From Ferrimonas aestuarii (GTDB taxonomy: Bacteria; Pseudomonadota; Gammaproteobacteria; Enterobacterales; Shewanellaceae), in assembly GCF_005116665.1 (NCBI RefSeq), contig NZ_SWCJ01000002.1, positions 310,001-374,000 on the forward strand: a DNA stretch of 64,000 nucleotides, written 5' to 3'. Position numbers and translations under genes: made by a program. The notes below the pieces were generated by a model that saw nothing but the letters and a program-made list of their open reading frames with translations, was not told the origin of the DNA and did no database searches. Shown in pieces: positions 48,120 to 55,623 of the stretch. Each line of letters begins with the position of its first letter. Positions within the stretch are counted from its first letter, which is position 1.

Positions 48120-49073
48120 TTAATTTGAAATGCGGCTTTTGGCAGACTCAAGGCTGGCCGCTACCGCTTGGTTAAGCTGCTCAGGAACACTGCCTGGCCC
48201 CACCGCCAGCAGTTTAGTTCCAGTTTCTGGCTCACCGTTGTATGGCCGGATATACACCTCGCCATCGGGACAACGTTCAAAATAGAGATAGCCCTCTCGG
48301 TTCCCCACCACTGTACAGCCTTTGATTCTGAGAACCGACGGTCCAATGGCATCGCAAATCTCCTGAATGCAGAGATAGTCCGGTAATGGTGGCAGATCCA
48401 CTGAGCAGGAGGACCAGTGAGCTTTATGGTGTGCCATCGGCAAAGCCTGATTTGAACTGGGCTGAAGCTGAGGCAACGTGCGGTGGTCAAATGCCTCCAT
48501 GGGCATCACTGTCGCCAACGGATTCAGTGTGCTCAGCTCATCCACCACCTGTTTATGGCGACTGTCGGATATCTGGTCTAATCGAGTCAGCAGAATCACC
48601 GTTGATACCTGAATCTGATTGGCCTCAAGTTCGTTATGCTCACCCCGCCGTTGCCAATTTTTGGCATCCACTACCGAGATCTGCACCGGCGGTAAAAAGC
48701 GCTCGTGAAGCCCAACGCCCAAGAACCCCATCAGTTTGGCTGCATCGGAAGTGCCGTTCGCCTCAATAAGGGTAATGCCCCGCTTCCGCTCTGGAATTCG
48801 ATTCACCTCCCCTCTGAGCTCTTGAATGCCGCTGCAACAGATACAACTGCCATTTAAGGCTTTCAACCAATTGGGCGCCACAAGCTCGGTTAACTGCTGA
48901 GCGTCCAAATAGGCATTTTCATAGTCGTTCAAAATCACAAAGGGTGACCAGCCGCTGCTGGCGTACGCTTGGGTCAAACGCTTAAGCAGTGTGGTTTTGC
49001 CCGCGCCCAGAAACCCCACCAGAGCCACAATGGCCTCTTTGGGTTGTTGCCCATCTTGTTCAATCGGTTCCAA
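48120..49073 (-). CDS. COG0523 GTPase, zinc metallochaperone (YeiR/ZigA type)
   Basis: G3E-family GTPase of 317 residues. P-loop GFLGAGKTT near residue 21, the CxCC metal motif (CICC) near residues 77-80, and the guanine-specificity LTRLDQ near 158 are visible. Such enzymes insert zinc into client proteins under zinc shortage. The start is a TTG at 49073 with TGGAA upstream. A Zur-like palindrome lies 21 bases upstream, which fits zinc-responsive control. Confidence 0.92.
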   Translation of the reverse strand: MEPIEQDGQQPKEAIVALVGFLGAGKTTLLKRLTQAYASSGWSPFVILNDYENAYLDAQQLTELVAPNWLKALNGSCICCSGIQELRGEVNRIPERKRGITLIEANGTSDAAKLMGFLGVGLHERFLPPVQISVVDAKNWQRRGEHNELEANQIQVSTVILLTRLDQISDSRHKQVVDELSTLNPLATVMPMEAFDHRTLPQLQPSSNQALPMAHHKAHWSSCSVDLPPLPDYLCIQEICDAIGPSVLRIKGCTVVGNREGYLYFERCPDGEVYIRPYNGEPETGTKLLAVGPGSVPEQLNQAVAASLESAKSRISN

Positions 49074-49093
49074 TACGCTATTCCACTCTAAAA

Positions 49094-49110
49094 ATGTTAT
49101 GCAATAACAT
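49094..49110. promoter_or_regulatory. Zur-like box of the COG0523 gene
   Basis: ATGTTATGCAATAACAT is a perfect inverted repeat (ATGTTAT-GCA-ATAACAT) with the GTTATnnnATAAC core seen also at 46041. It is 21 bases upstream of the COG0523 start codon. Confidence 0.7.
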
Positions 49111-49418
49111 AAGCCAGCCCAGCAACCAAAAGCAACTCATCAAGCTCGAGCGGACGCAGTAGAAAAGTCGCTGACACACCGCAAGCAATGCATCATCACT
49201 GTCTCGAGACAATGATTATCTTCAACCTCCAAATAGAGTGATCACTCTAGCAAAATCGAGACTCGGTCAAACAATAAACCGCCGACTTTGATCCACATCA
49301 GGTTCCTGCCACGACGTAAGCGCACCATCAATGTGACCCATGACTGATTTTTGCCATTTGTGGGATCCAAATCTGAGAGATATACCGACAGCTTTTACAG
49401 TGAAGAAGGTGTAGTTCT
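49111..49418. promoter_or_regulatory. Intergenic region before the DUF5692-like gene
   Basis: This gap carries two palindromes: GTCTCGAGAC at 49201-49210 and TAGAGTGATCACTCTA at 49234-49249. No gene is seen. The second palindrome is a candidate operator for the plus-strand gene at 49419. Confidence 0.5.
49234..49249. promoter_or_regulatory. 16-bp perfect palindrome upstream of DUF5692-like gene
   Basis: TAGAGTGATCACTCTA is a perfect inverted repeat located 170 bases before the 49419 start. No known consensus matched from memory; regulator type unknown. Confidence 0.5.
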
Positions 49419-50339
49419 ATGTTTTTATTTGAAACCATATCGTTTGAAGCCGCCCTCGCCTGGCTGGCCATCTTAACCGCCTTGGTCGTTGTCAACGAGA
49501 TAACCCGTTACAACAAACAGATGGGTATTCTGTTTTTCATTGTCATCCCCATCGTTCTAACCATTTTCGTCTGGCCCATTACCTCGGGCGCCGACAGTGG
49601 CGCCCAGACCGCCAACTGGTTTGCTTGGGTGAAAACCTATTCCGCCCTGATCGGCTGCTATATCGGTTTGGGCCTGAGGTTCTCAAAACGACTGCAAGCC
49701 AAACGCTGGTGCCTATTGCTCGCCCCTGGCATCTTAGCGATCAATATTCTGGAGGCGGTGATCAGAGAAGTCGAAGTGGTTGGCATGCAAGGCATCACCG
49801 AGGGGATGTTCTACATGGGCGGCCCTTGGAACTATCTCAATGCCACCGCGGGCATCATCAACATTCTTTGCATTAGTGGCTGGTTTGGCATATTGATTTC
49901 AAAAGACAAACACCACGATCTGGTGTGGCCCGATATGCTGTGGTTCTGGATCATCGCCTATGATTTGTGGAACTTTGCCTATGTTTACAACTGCTTGACC
50001 GACCGCGCATTTTTCAGTGCTGCACTGCTCATCTCCTGCACCATTCCGGCTTTTACCACCAAACGCGGCGCCTGGGCCCAACACCGAGTTCATACCCTCG
50101 CCCTCTACATGATGGCGATGATGACCTTCCCCAGCTTCTTTATCGAAAGCAGCGTCGCAGTACCTTCGACCCACGACCCCATCGCCTATTGGACTGTCAG
50201 TATTGTGTCGCTGCTGTTTAATCTTGGGGTATTGGCCTATCAAGTTCGCACTATCATCGTGCGGCGGAAAAATCCGCTCACCGAGGATATCTACGATCAT
50301 TTCAAAGAGCATCAGGCTATCGTCAAAGCCAACCGCTAA
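49419..50339 (+). CDS. DUF5692-like multispanning membrane protein
   Basis: A 306-residue inner-membrane protein with about eight hydrophobic helices (about 12-30, 36-54, 66-85, 94-112, 132-155, 165-190, 195-215, 238-270). The family name is from memory (DUF5692); no catalytic motif is visible. AAGAAGGTG precedes the ATG. It stands alone after the 16-bp palindrome and converges on the TonB receptor gene; function unknown. Confidence 0.8.
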   Translation: MFLFETISFEAALAWLAILTALVVVNEITRYNKQMGILFFIVIPIVLTIFVWPITSGADSGAQTANWFAWVKTYSALIGCYIGLGLRFSKRLQAKRWCLLLAPGILAINILEAVIREVEVVGMQGITEGMFYMGGPWNYLNATAGIINILCISGWFGILISKDKHHDLVWPDMLWFWIIAYDLWNFAYVYNCLTDRAFFSAALLISCTIPAFTTKRGAWAQHRVHTLALYMMAMMTFPSFFIESSVAVPSTHDPIAYWTVSIVSLLFNLGVLAYQVRTIIVRRKNPLTEDIYDHFKEHQAIVKANR

Positions 50340-50368
50340 TGTTCAGCACAGCTCAAGCGCGTTAACCA

Positions 50369-50398
50369 CAAAAAAAGCCGCCTCATCGGAGACGGCTT
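50369..50398 (-). terminator. Intrinsic terminator of the TonB receptor
   Basis: On the minus strand AAGCCG...CGGCTT with an inner CTC/GAG pair is followed by a run of seven T, 35 bases after the receptor stop. Confidence 0.85.
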
Positions 50399-50432
50399 CA
50401 CAATCGGTGGCATCTGCCAGCGAGTCTAGGGA

Positions 50433-52730
50433 TTAGAACTTCGCAGTCAGTGATACACTGACGTGACGGCTAGGGCTAAGCTCCTGATTGCCGGTTCCAC
50501 GGTCTGCACTGACGATGTACTCTTCGTCCAGCAGGTTCTCAACGTTAGCAAAGATGCCGAAGTTATCCCACTCATAACCAAGGCGCATATTCACTACTGT
50601 GCGAGCGTCATTTTTAGGGTTGTAGCGAGGGTCATCCATTGGCAAGCCGCTACGATGTGGGGTCAGAGTTTCGTAAGCGCTACTGGCATAGTTGGCATTC
50701 ACGTTACCAAACCAACCCTCATTACGATAAGTCGCAGCCACGTTAGCGGTCCACTCAGGCGCTCTGGCGAACGCTTTACCGGAAAGATCGACGTCGCCAT
50801 CTTTAAACTCTTTGAATTCGCTCTTCGCCTGACCAACACCGGCAGTAAAGCTCCAGTTGTCTGTCGGGTTATAGAACATCTCCAGTTCAAAACCCTTCAC
50901 TTCTGCTTTACCGGCGTTACGGGTCTCTTTATCAAATGAGTTATTGGACAACTGAACTTCGACCTGCATGTCACTCCAGTCAAGGTAGAAAGCGTTGGCG
51001 TTCACCACTAGCTCGCCATCCAACCACACAGAGCGGTAGGTCAGTTCATAGTTATCGGTAAACTCCGAGTCGTAGGTAAAGGTCGAGTTTTGAGCCAGGT
51101 TGGTGCCCACACCGCCAGACCGATAACCGCGCTGGTAGGTAAAGTGGGTCGACATGTCGTCAGTAATAAAGTAGCTCACGCCCAATTTTGGCAGCCAGGC
51201 ATCGAAATCGGTCTTGGTTTCCGGAGCGATGCCGGTCGCATTGCTGGCCTGCTGCATCAAAAAGCCATTTAAGCCAGTAATGAGCTGACTCAATCCAGGA
51301 ACCGGTGGTAGCGCGTTTGGATCCGGCAGCAAGTTCGCATTTTCAATGGTCACGATACTGGCAGAGGAGTTAGCCTGCTCTTCGCGATCGTATCGCAAAC
51401 CGCCATACACGGCCCAGCTGTCGTTGATCTCGTAGTTAAAGTCGGTGTAGATCGCCATGGATTCAATATCTTGGGTCAAACCGCCAGTGCTGCCAAGAAT
51501 CACAGGGTCGATAGGCGCATATAGGCTCATCACCATCGCCGTTGTCGCCGGATCCAAGCCAAAACCACCCTGTGCCGGTGGCGCAGACAGAATCTGTTCT
51601 AGACCCAGCTCACGCAGATACATACCACGGCCGCCATAGTAGTTATCTTCTACGTCTAGGTTGGAGTAGTAACCGCCAATGGCCGCCGACAGTTGCTCAC
51701 CTTCATAGATAAAGCGCACTTCCTGAGACAGGGTTTTGTCGGTACGGTTATCGAAAATGGTGCTAACTGGATCTGGGCCAGCATCGCCATCCCAAGCGTA
51801 GCCATAGTCAGAATCGGTGTAGGTGGTAATCGCAACTAAAGACCAGTCCGGGGACAGCTCATAATCGATCTCTAAGTTCCAGATGTCGTTTTCGGTAAAC
51901 TCAAAGGTGGCGTCATTGAAATCAACAATGCGATTATCAAATGGGTTTTCCAAACCACCATTGATCCAAGGCACACCGATTTCACTGTCGTTATAGGTGT
52001 AGCTTAGAACCGCACTGAATCCCTCGAGGGCTTTTGGTTCAATCAGCAACTTCAAACGATAGGTTTGATCTTCACTGAAGTTGGAGTCCTCTTTGCGAGT
52101 GATGTTGTAGTTCTCACCATCGGCCTCACGCTTCTCACCGGAGAGACGAAATGCCACTTGATCCTCAACTAACTCGCCGCCAACGGCTGCGGCCAATTGC
52201 TGATCACCGTCTTCACCAATGGTCAGGCGAGCCTTACCGCCCCACTCGTATTCAGGTTGTGCGGTACGCATTACAATGGCACCGGCCAGAGCATTTCGTC
52301 CCTGGAGGGTTGATTGCGGGCCACGGAGCACTTCCACCTGCTCCACATCCCACACGGAAAACGCCCCTTGACGGATCATTCGATATGGCAGTGCCGCGCC
52401 ATCCACATAGACCGAAGTCAAAAAGCTGTTACCACCACCAGAAACGTTAAAAGCATCAATACCACGAATGTTGAAGCCATCGCCTAGGTTACCGGAGACG
52501 TTTGGGATCTGCTGCAGTACATCGTACATGTCGACCAGCTTTTGCTCCTCGATCTGCGCTCGGGTTACCACCGCCACACTGGTGGGGGTTTCCTGCAGTT
52601 CACGGTCAATTTTCTGGCCAGTTACAATGATACGCTCGATCTCTTGTTCGTCAGCTACCGCGTGGGCCCCCACTAAGACGGAACCAAAAAGCACGCCTTT
52701 AATGACGCTTGCTAAAAATCCATATTTCAC
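50433..52730 (-). CDS. TonB-dependent outer-membrane receptor
   Basis: A 765-residue receptor with a signal peptide (to about AHAVAD), TonB box ERIIVTG near residue 33, plug domain about 45-155 (ending VLRGPQSTLQGRNALAGAI), and a 22-strand barrel ending in SVSLTAKF with terminal phenylalanine. I chose GTG at 52730 with AAGGG 6 bases upstream over the TTG at 52736. A Fur-like box lies at 52752. Substrate is unknown; an iron compound is plausible from the box, while nearby Zur genes make another metal possible. Confidence 0.93.
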   Translation of the reverse strand: MKYGFLASVIKGVLFGSVLVGAHAVADEQEIERIIVTGQKIDRELQETPTSVAVVTRAQIEEQKLVDMYDVLQQIPNVSGNLGDGFNIRGIDAFNVSGGGNSFLTSVYVDGAALPYRMIRQGAFSVWDVEQVEVLRGPQSTLQGRNALAGAIVMRTAQPEYEWGGKARLTIGEDGDQQLAAAVGGELVEDQVAFRLSGEKREADGENYNITRKEDSNFSEDQTYRLKLLIEPKALEGFSAVLSYTYNDSEIGVPWINGGLENPFDNRIVDFNDATFEFTENDIWNLEIDYELSPDWSLVAITTYTDSDYGYAWDGDAGPDPVSTIFDNRTDKTLSQEVRFIYEGEQLSAAIGGYYSNLDVEDNYYGGRGMYLRELGLEQILSAPPAQGGFGLDPATTAMVMSLYAPIDPVILGSTGGLTQDIESMAIYTDFNYEINDSWAVYGGLRYDREEQANSSASIVTIENANLLPDPNALPPVPGLSQLITGLNGFLMQQASNATGIAPETKTDFDAWLPKLGVSYFITDDMSTHFTYQRGYRSGGVGTNLAQNSTFTYDSEFTDNYELTYRSVWLDGELVVNANAFYLDWSDMQVEVQLSNNSFDKETRNAGKAEVKGFELEMFYNPTDNWSFTAGVGQAKSEFKEFKDGDVDLSGKAFARAPEWTANVAATYRNEGWFGNVNANYASSAYETLTPHRSGLPMDDPRYNPKNDARTVVNMRLGYEWDNFGIFANVENLLDEEYIVSADRGTGNQELSPSRHVSVSLTAKF

Positions 52731-52751
52731 AATCAACCCTTAAAATAGTAA

Positions 52752-52766
52752 TGCAAATTGTTTTCA
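52752..52766. promoter_or_regulatory. Fur-like box of the TonB receptor
   Basis: TGAAAACAATTTGCA (minus strand) fits the 7-1-7 Fur pattern TGATAATNATTATCA at 10 of 14 arm positions, 22 bases upstream of the receptor start. Confidence 0.5.
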
Positions 52767-52997
52767 TCATCATTCGGGGCGCGAGACTACCACTGCCAAG
52801 GTTGCATTTCCAACCCCTTTGTTAAAACTTTTAGTTATAAAATAATGAAGTCTATACAGTCGGTTACAACAAAGATGTTGAATAAAAAAAGCCGAAAGCC
52901 CGCCGCACCAGTCATTGTGCCGCTGGCGACTTAATTACAGATAAGAGGGGAAACAGAAGTGAAGCTGACGTTTTTGCTCTAATGACAAAACCAAAAT

Positions 52998-53013
52998 CGT
53001 GACACACATCACG
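52998..53013. promoter_or_regulatory. CRP-like site upstream of the TonB receptor
   Basis: CGTGACACACATCACG carries the perfect GTGA-N6-TCAC core of CRP/FNR-family sites, in the 316-base gap between the kinase-like gene and the receptor. It lies about 268 bases upstream of the receptor start, which is far for direct control. Confidence 0.4.
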
Positions 53014-53046
53014 CAAAGGCCTGCACCATCAAAAAGTAGGGGTTAG

Positions 53047-53928
53047 TTAACTCAATGCGATGATCTGTTCGGCCTGTTCGACACACCCAGCTAGGTAGAC
53101 CCTACCAAACAGATTGAGGTGATTTAGCTGATGATACAGCTGATAAATTGGCAAACGCTGTTTATGGCCTATTTCCAGTGGCGCTTCAGACTCATAGCCA
53201 AGATAAAACTCATCGCCAAAGCCACCAAACAGATGGGTCATTGCCAGATCGGTCTCTCGATCGCCATAGTAGCTGGCGGGATCAAAGAACACGCCCTGCC
53301 CTTGACTAAAACCGGCATTGCCTCGCCACAGATCCCCATGCAATAAGCTGGCTTTAGGTTGGTGGTCATCAAGCTGTGCTCGGGTAGATTGAATCAAAGC
53401 CGCCTCGATGGGTAACAGGCTCTCCCCAAAGCCATTGTGCTTAGCCAACGACAATTGAGGCAACAAACGCTGACTGATGTAGAAATCACACCAACGTGTG
53501 TGCCAGCGATTTTGCTGTGGCGTCAAACCGATGAAGTTGTCCTGATGCCAACCATAGCGGCCTTGGGGTTCGGTGAGCTGGTGCAACTGAGCCAGACGTT
53601 GGCCAAGGGCAAACTGATCCCCATCACTTTTCAGATCCAAATAGGGCAACACCAAAAACGCATGGTGTTTAAAGCTGCCCACCAGCATCGCGTTGGCAGC
53701 AAAGGGCGATAACCTCTCAAGGGACTCGGCTTCGGTTTCCAGCATCGGCAGCGCTGTCAGCTCCCCCAGCTTAATGAAGTAACGTCGATGGCCACATTGC
53801 AACACAAAGCTCTGGAGGGTATCACCGCCACTGACCGGCTCAAGCCCATGAGCTTCGCAGTCACAGCTGGCCTGACTGGACAACTGAGTGCAGATGTGGC
53901 GCCACAACGGCGAGTGCAACGACTCCAC
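53047..53928 (-). CDS. Fructosamine kinase family protein
   Basis: A 293-residue protein kinase-like small-molecule kinase. SLLHGDLWRGN near residue 194 is the catalytic loop, DPASYYGDRETDLAM near 215 the metal loop, and RYFIKLG near 50 supplies the ATP lysine. Family members phosphorylate fructosamines or ribulosamines on glycated proteins so that the sugar falls off. It is followed after 316 bases by the TonB receptor. Exact substrate not readable. Confidence 0.92.
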   Translation of the reverse strand: MESLHSPLWRHICTQLSSQASCDCEAHGLEPVSGGDTLQSFVLQCGHRRYFIKLGELTALPMLETEAESLERLSPFAANAMLVGSFKHHAFLVLPYLDLKSDGDQFALGQRLAQLHQLTEPQGRYGWHQDNFIGLTPQQNRWHTRWCDFYISQRLLPQLSLAKHNGFGESLLPIEAALIQSTRAQLDDHQPKASLLHGDLWRGNAGFSQGQGVFFDPASYYGDRETDLAMTHLFGGFGDEFYLGYESEAPLEIGHKQRLPIYQLYHQLNHLNLFGRVYLAGCVEQAEQIIALS

Positions 53929-53933
53929 CTTAG

Positions 53934-54242
53934 CTACTCTTTTTGCACTGAGACGGTAAAGACGGGAGTCGGCACTAACAGGGTTTGCACCACCTTATGC
54001 AGTCTGGCCAGCTCCTGCTTGACCGTACTTTGCTCAGCGCCAAAAAAGCTCAGCTCAAGTTGCATCTCTGGGGCGACGTATTGACAGGACATCACGTTAG
54101 AATCAGAGATGGCCGAATCCATGTATTGCTCCAGTAGACGCTCCATCGGTGGCACGTCAGCAGGTTTAAGCGCAAATGAGACCGACAAACGGATCAGACT
54201 GAACTCCGTCGTTTCGTTTCCTTCAAAACCAGGAATAACCAT
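53934..54242 (-). CDS. Hypothetical protein, about 102 residues
   Basis: I do not recognise this protein. It likely starts at the ATG at 54242 (MVIPGFEGNETTEF), with a weak AGG upstream; the frame extends to 54296. It has no signal peptide and is predicted soluble and beta-rich. It ends 5 bases before the fructosamine kinase start and both are read in the same direction, so they are probably co-transcribed. Confidence 0.65.
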   Translation of the reverse strand: MVIPGFEGNETTEFSLIRLSVSFALKPADVPPMERLLEQYMDSAISDSNVMSCQYVAPEMQLELSFFGAEQSTVKQELARLHKVVQTLLVPTPVFTVSVQKE

Positions 54243-54262
54243 GAAATACCTAACTAAATCAT

Positions 54263-54288
54263 GACGCCCTCTCAGTTGATAGGGCGTC
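54263..54288. other. Hairpin upstream of the hypothetical gene
   Basis: GACGCCCT and AGGGCGTC form an 8-bp stem with a 10-base loop just before the hypothetical gene at 54242, after the end of folD. No T-run follows on either strand, so it may be a weak terminator of folD or a leader structure. Confidence 0.55.
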
Positions 54289-54372
54289 CTAAACACGCAT
54301 TAGTTAAGAGTGTACCCACTTTCCAAAAATGCGAACAGTACCCAGAAGCGGATTACCCCATCAAACTTCTAC

Positions 54373-55236
54373 CTAACCGACAGATTTGAGGTAACACTGA
54401 AAAGTGTTGTGCAGTAAATAGGCGATGGTCATGGGCCCAACTCCCCCGGGAACAGGGGTGACTGCAGCGGCGACCTGAGTTACCGAGTCAAAATCAACGT
54501 CCCCAAGCAATTTAGAGCCAGTTGGTTGTTGAACTCGGTTGATCCCCACGTCGATCACCACGGCGCCGGGTTTCACCCAGCTTTCATCAACCAAGTGAGC
54601 ACGGCCGGCGGCCACCACCAGAATATCCGCTTGAGCGGCTAACTGCTGTGGCGACTCGGTTTTTGAATGCAGCATCTGCACCGTACAGTTTTCGGCCAAA
54701 AACAGCGCCGCTGCTGGCTTACCTACAATATTGGAACGGCCAACAATGGCCACACGCTTACCGCTAAGATCTGGCCCCAATACCGACTTGGCTAGAGTCA
54801 CGCAGCCCTGAGGCGTACAGGGTGCAATGGCATCGGCCTCACCTAACGACAAGCGGCCTACATTGACCGGGTGAAATCCATCCACGTCTTTATCGGGTCT
54901 GATGGCATTGAGTACCCGTTTCTCATCGATGTGAGTCGGTAACGGCATCTGCACCAAGATACCATCTATCTGCTCGTCGTTATTCAGGGAGGTAATGATG
55001 CCAAGTAGGTCCGATTGCTGAGTGGTTTCAGGCAGACGATGTTCGATACTGCGCACGCCCAGTTGCTCACAGCGGCGAATCTTATTGCGCACGTAGATCT
55101 CACTGGCGGCATCACTGCCAACCAACACCACCGCTAACGCTGGCGCTCGGTGATCGCTCTTTAAAGATTCTATACGAACCGCTAACTCATTCATCATGGC
55201 ATCCGCTATCGCTTTGCCATCAATCACCTTTGCCAT
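54373..55236 (-). CDS. folD: Bifunctional methylenetetrahydrofolate dehydrogenase/cyclohydrolase
   Basis: Interconverts methylene- and formyl-tetrahydrofolate. The catalytic YVRNKIRRCEQLG segment with the key lysine near 56, the VGRSNIVGKPAA NADP motif near 165, and PVPGGVGPMTIAYLL near 260 are all present. The ATG at 55236 has GGAG 9 bases upstream, giving 287 residues. It reads away from the neutral-lipid locus and has its own promoter in the 387-base gap. Confidence 0.97.
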   Translation of the reverse strand: MAKVIDGKAIADAMMNELAVRIESLKSDHRAPALAVVLVGSDAASEIYVRNKIRRCEQLGVRSIEHRLPETTQQSDLLGIITSLNNDEQIDGILVQMPLPTHIDEKRVLNAIRPDKDVDGFHPVNVGRLSLGEADAIAPCTPQGCVTLAKSVLGPDLSGKRVAIVGRSNIVGKPAAALFLAENCTVQMLHSKTESPQQLAAQADILVVAAGRAHLVDESWVKPGAVVIDVGINRVQQPTGSKLLGDVDFDSVTQVAAAVTPVPGGVGPMTIAYLLHNTFQCYLKSVG

Positions 55237-55623
55237 ACAAAACACTCCATCTACCGCAAAAGCTCAGTAGTTTATGATGTTTACGTAGGCAGCGGCTATG
55301 GAGATTGGTTCAACTGAAGAGTTTTTAAGCGCTTGAGTTAAAATAATTTATCAATATAAAACGACTGATTATTCACTCAGAGATCAACGCCCCATGGGTG
55401 CAATTCGATTACAAATTGAGCCAAATGCATAATTTGCTTCGATTTTGCGGCAAACAGTAAGCAAAATGTCACATTTGCAGGTTGAATACACTAGGGATTG
55501 TTTATCTTACAATTCAAATATTTATATTGAACTGGTCAGTCCAACTCATTATGTTAGAGATATCCTAGACAGCGTAATCATCTCAAGACCTTAGGGTCTT
55601 GGCATCAAGGAAGGAGCATAAGG
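55237..55623. promoter_or_regulatory. Divergent folD/acyl-CoA reductase promoter region
   Basis: A 387-base AT-rich gap with no gene. It contains an AAGCGCTTG core at 55327-55335 (a weak form of the local palindrome) and an 18-bp imperfect palindrome at 55527. A GGAAGGAG ribosome site precedes the plus-strand start. Confidence 0.6.
55527..55544. promoter_or_regulatory. Candidate TetR operator upstream of the acyl-CoA reductase
   Basis: TTGAACTGGTCAGTCCAA is an 18-bp imperfect palindrome (14 of 18 positions symmetric), 80 bases before the 55624 start. The operon encodes a TetR regulator that may bind here. Confidence 0.5.

Noticed and set aside
49201..49210. GTCTCGAGAC palindrome
   Set aside because: Only 10 bp and common by chance; kept as a note, not a site.
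55324..55337. AAGCGCTTG core as a fourth copy of the lipid-operon palindrome
   Set aside because: Three fixed positions of AnCAAGnnCTTGnT do not match and it is about 290 bases from the next start codon.
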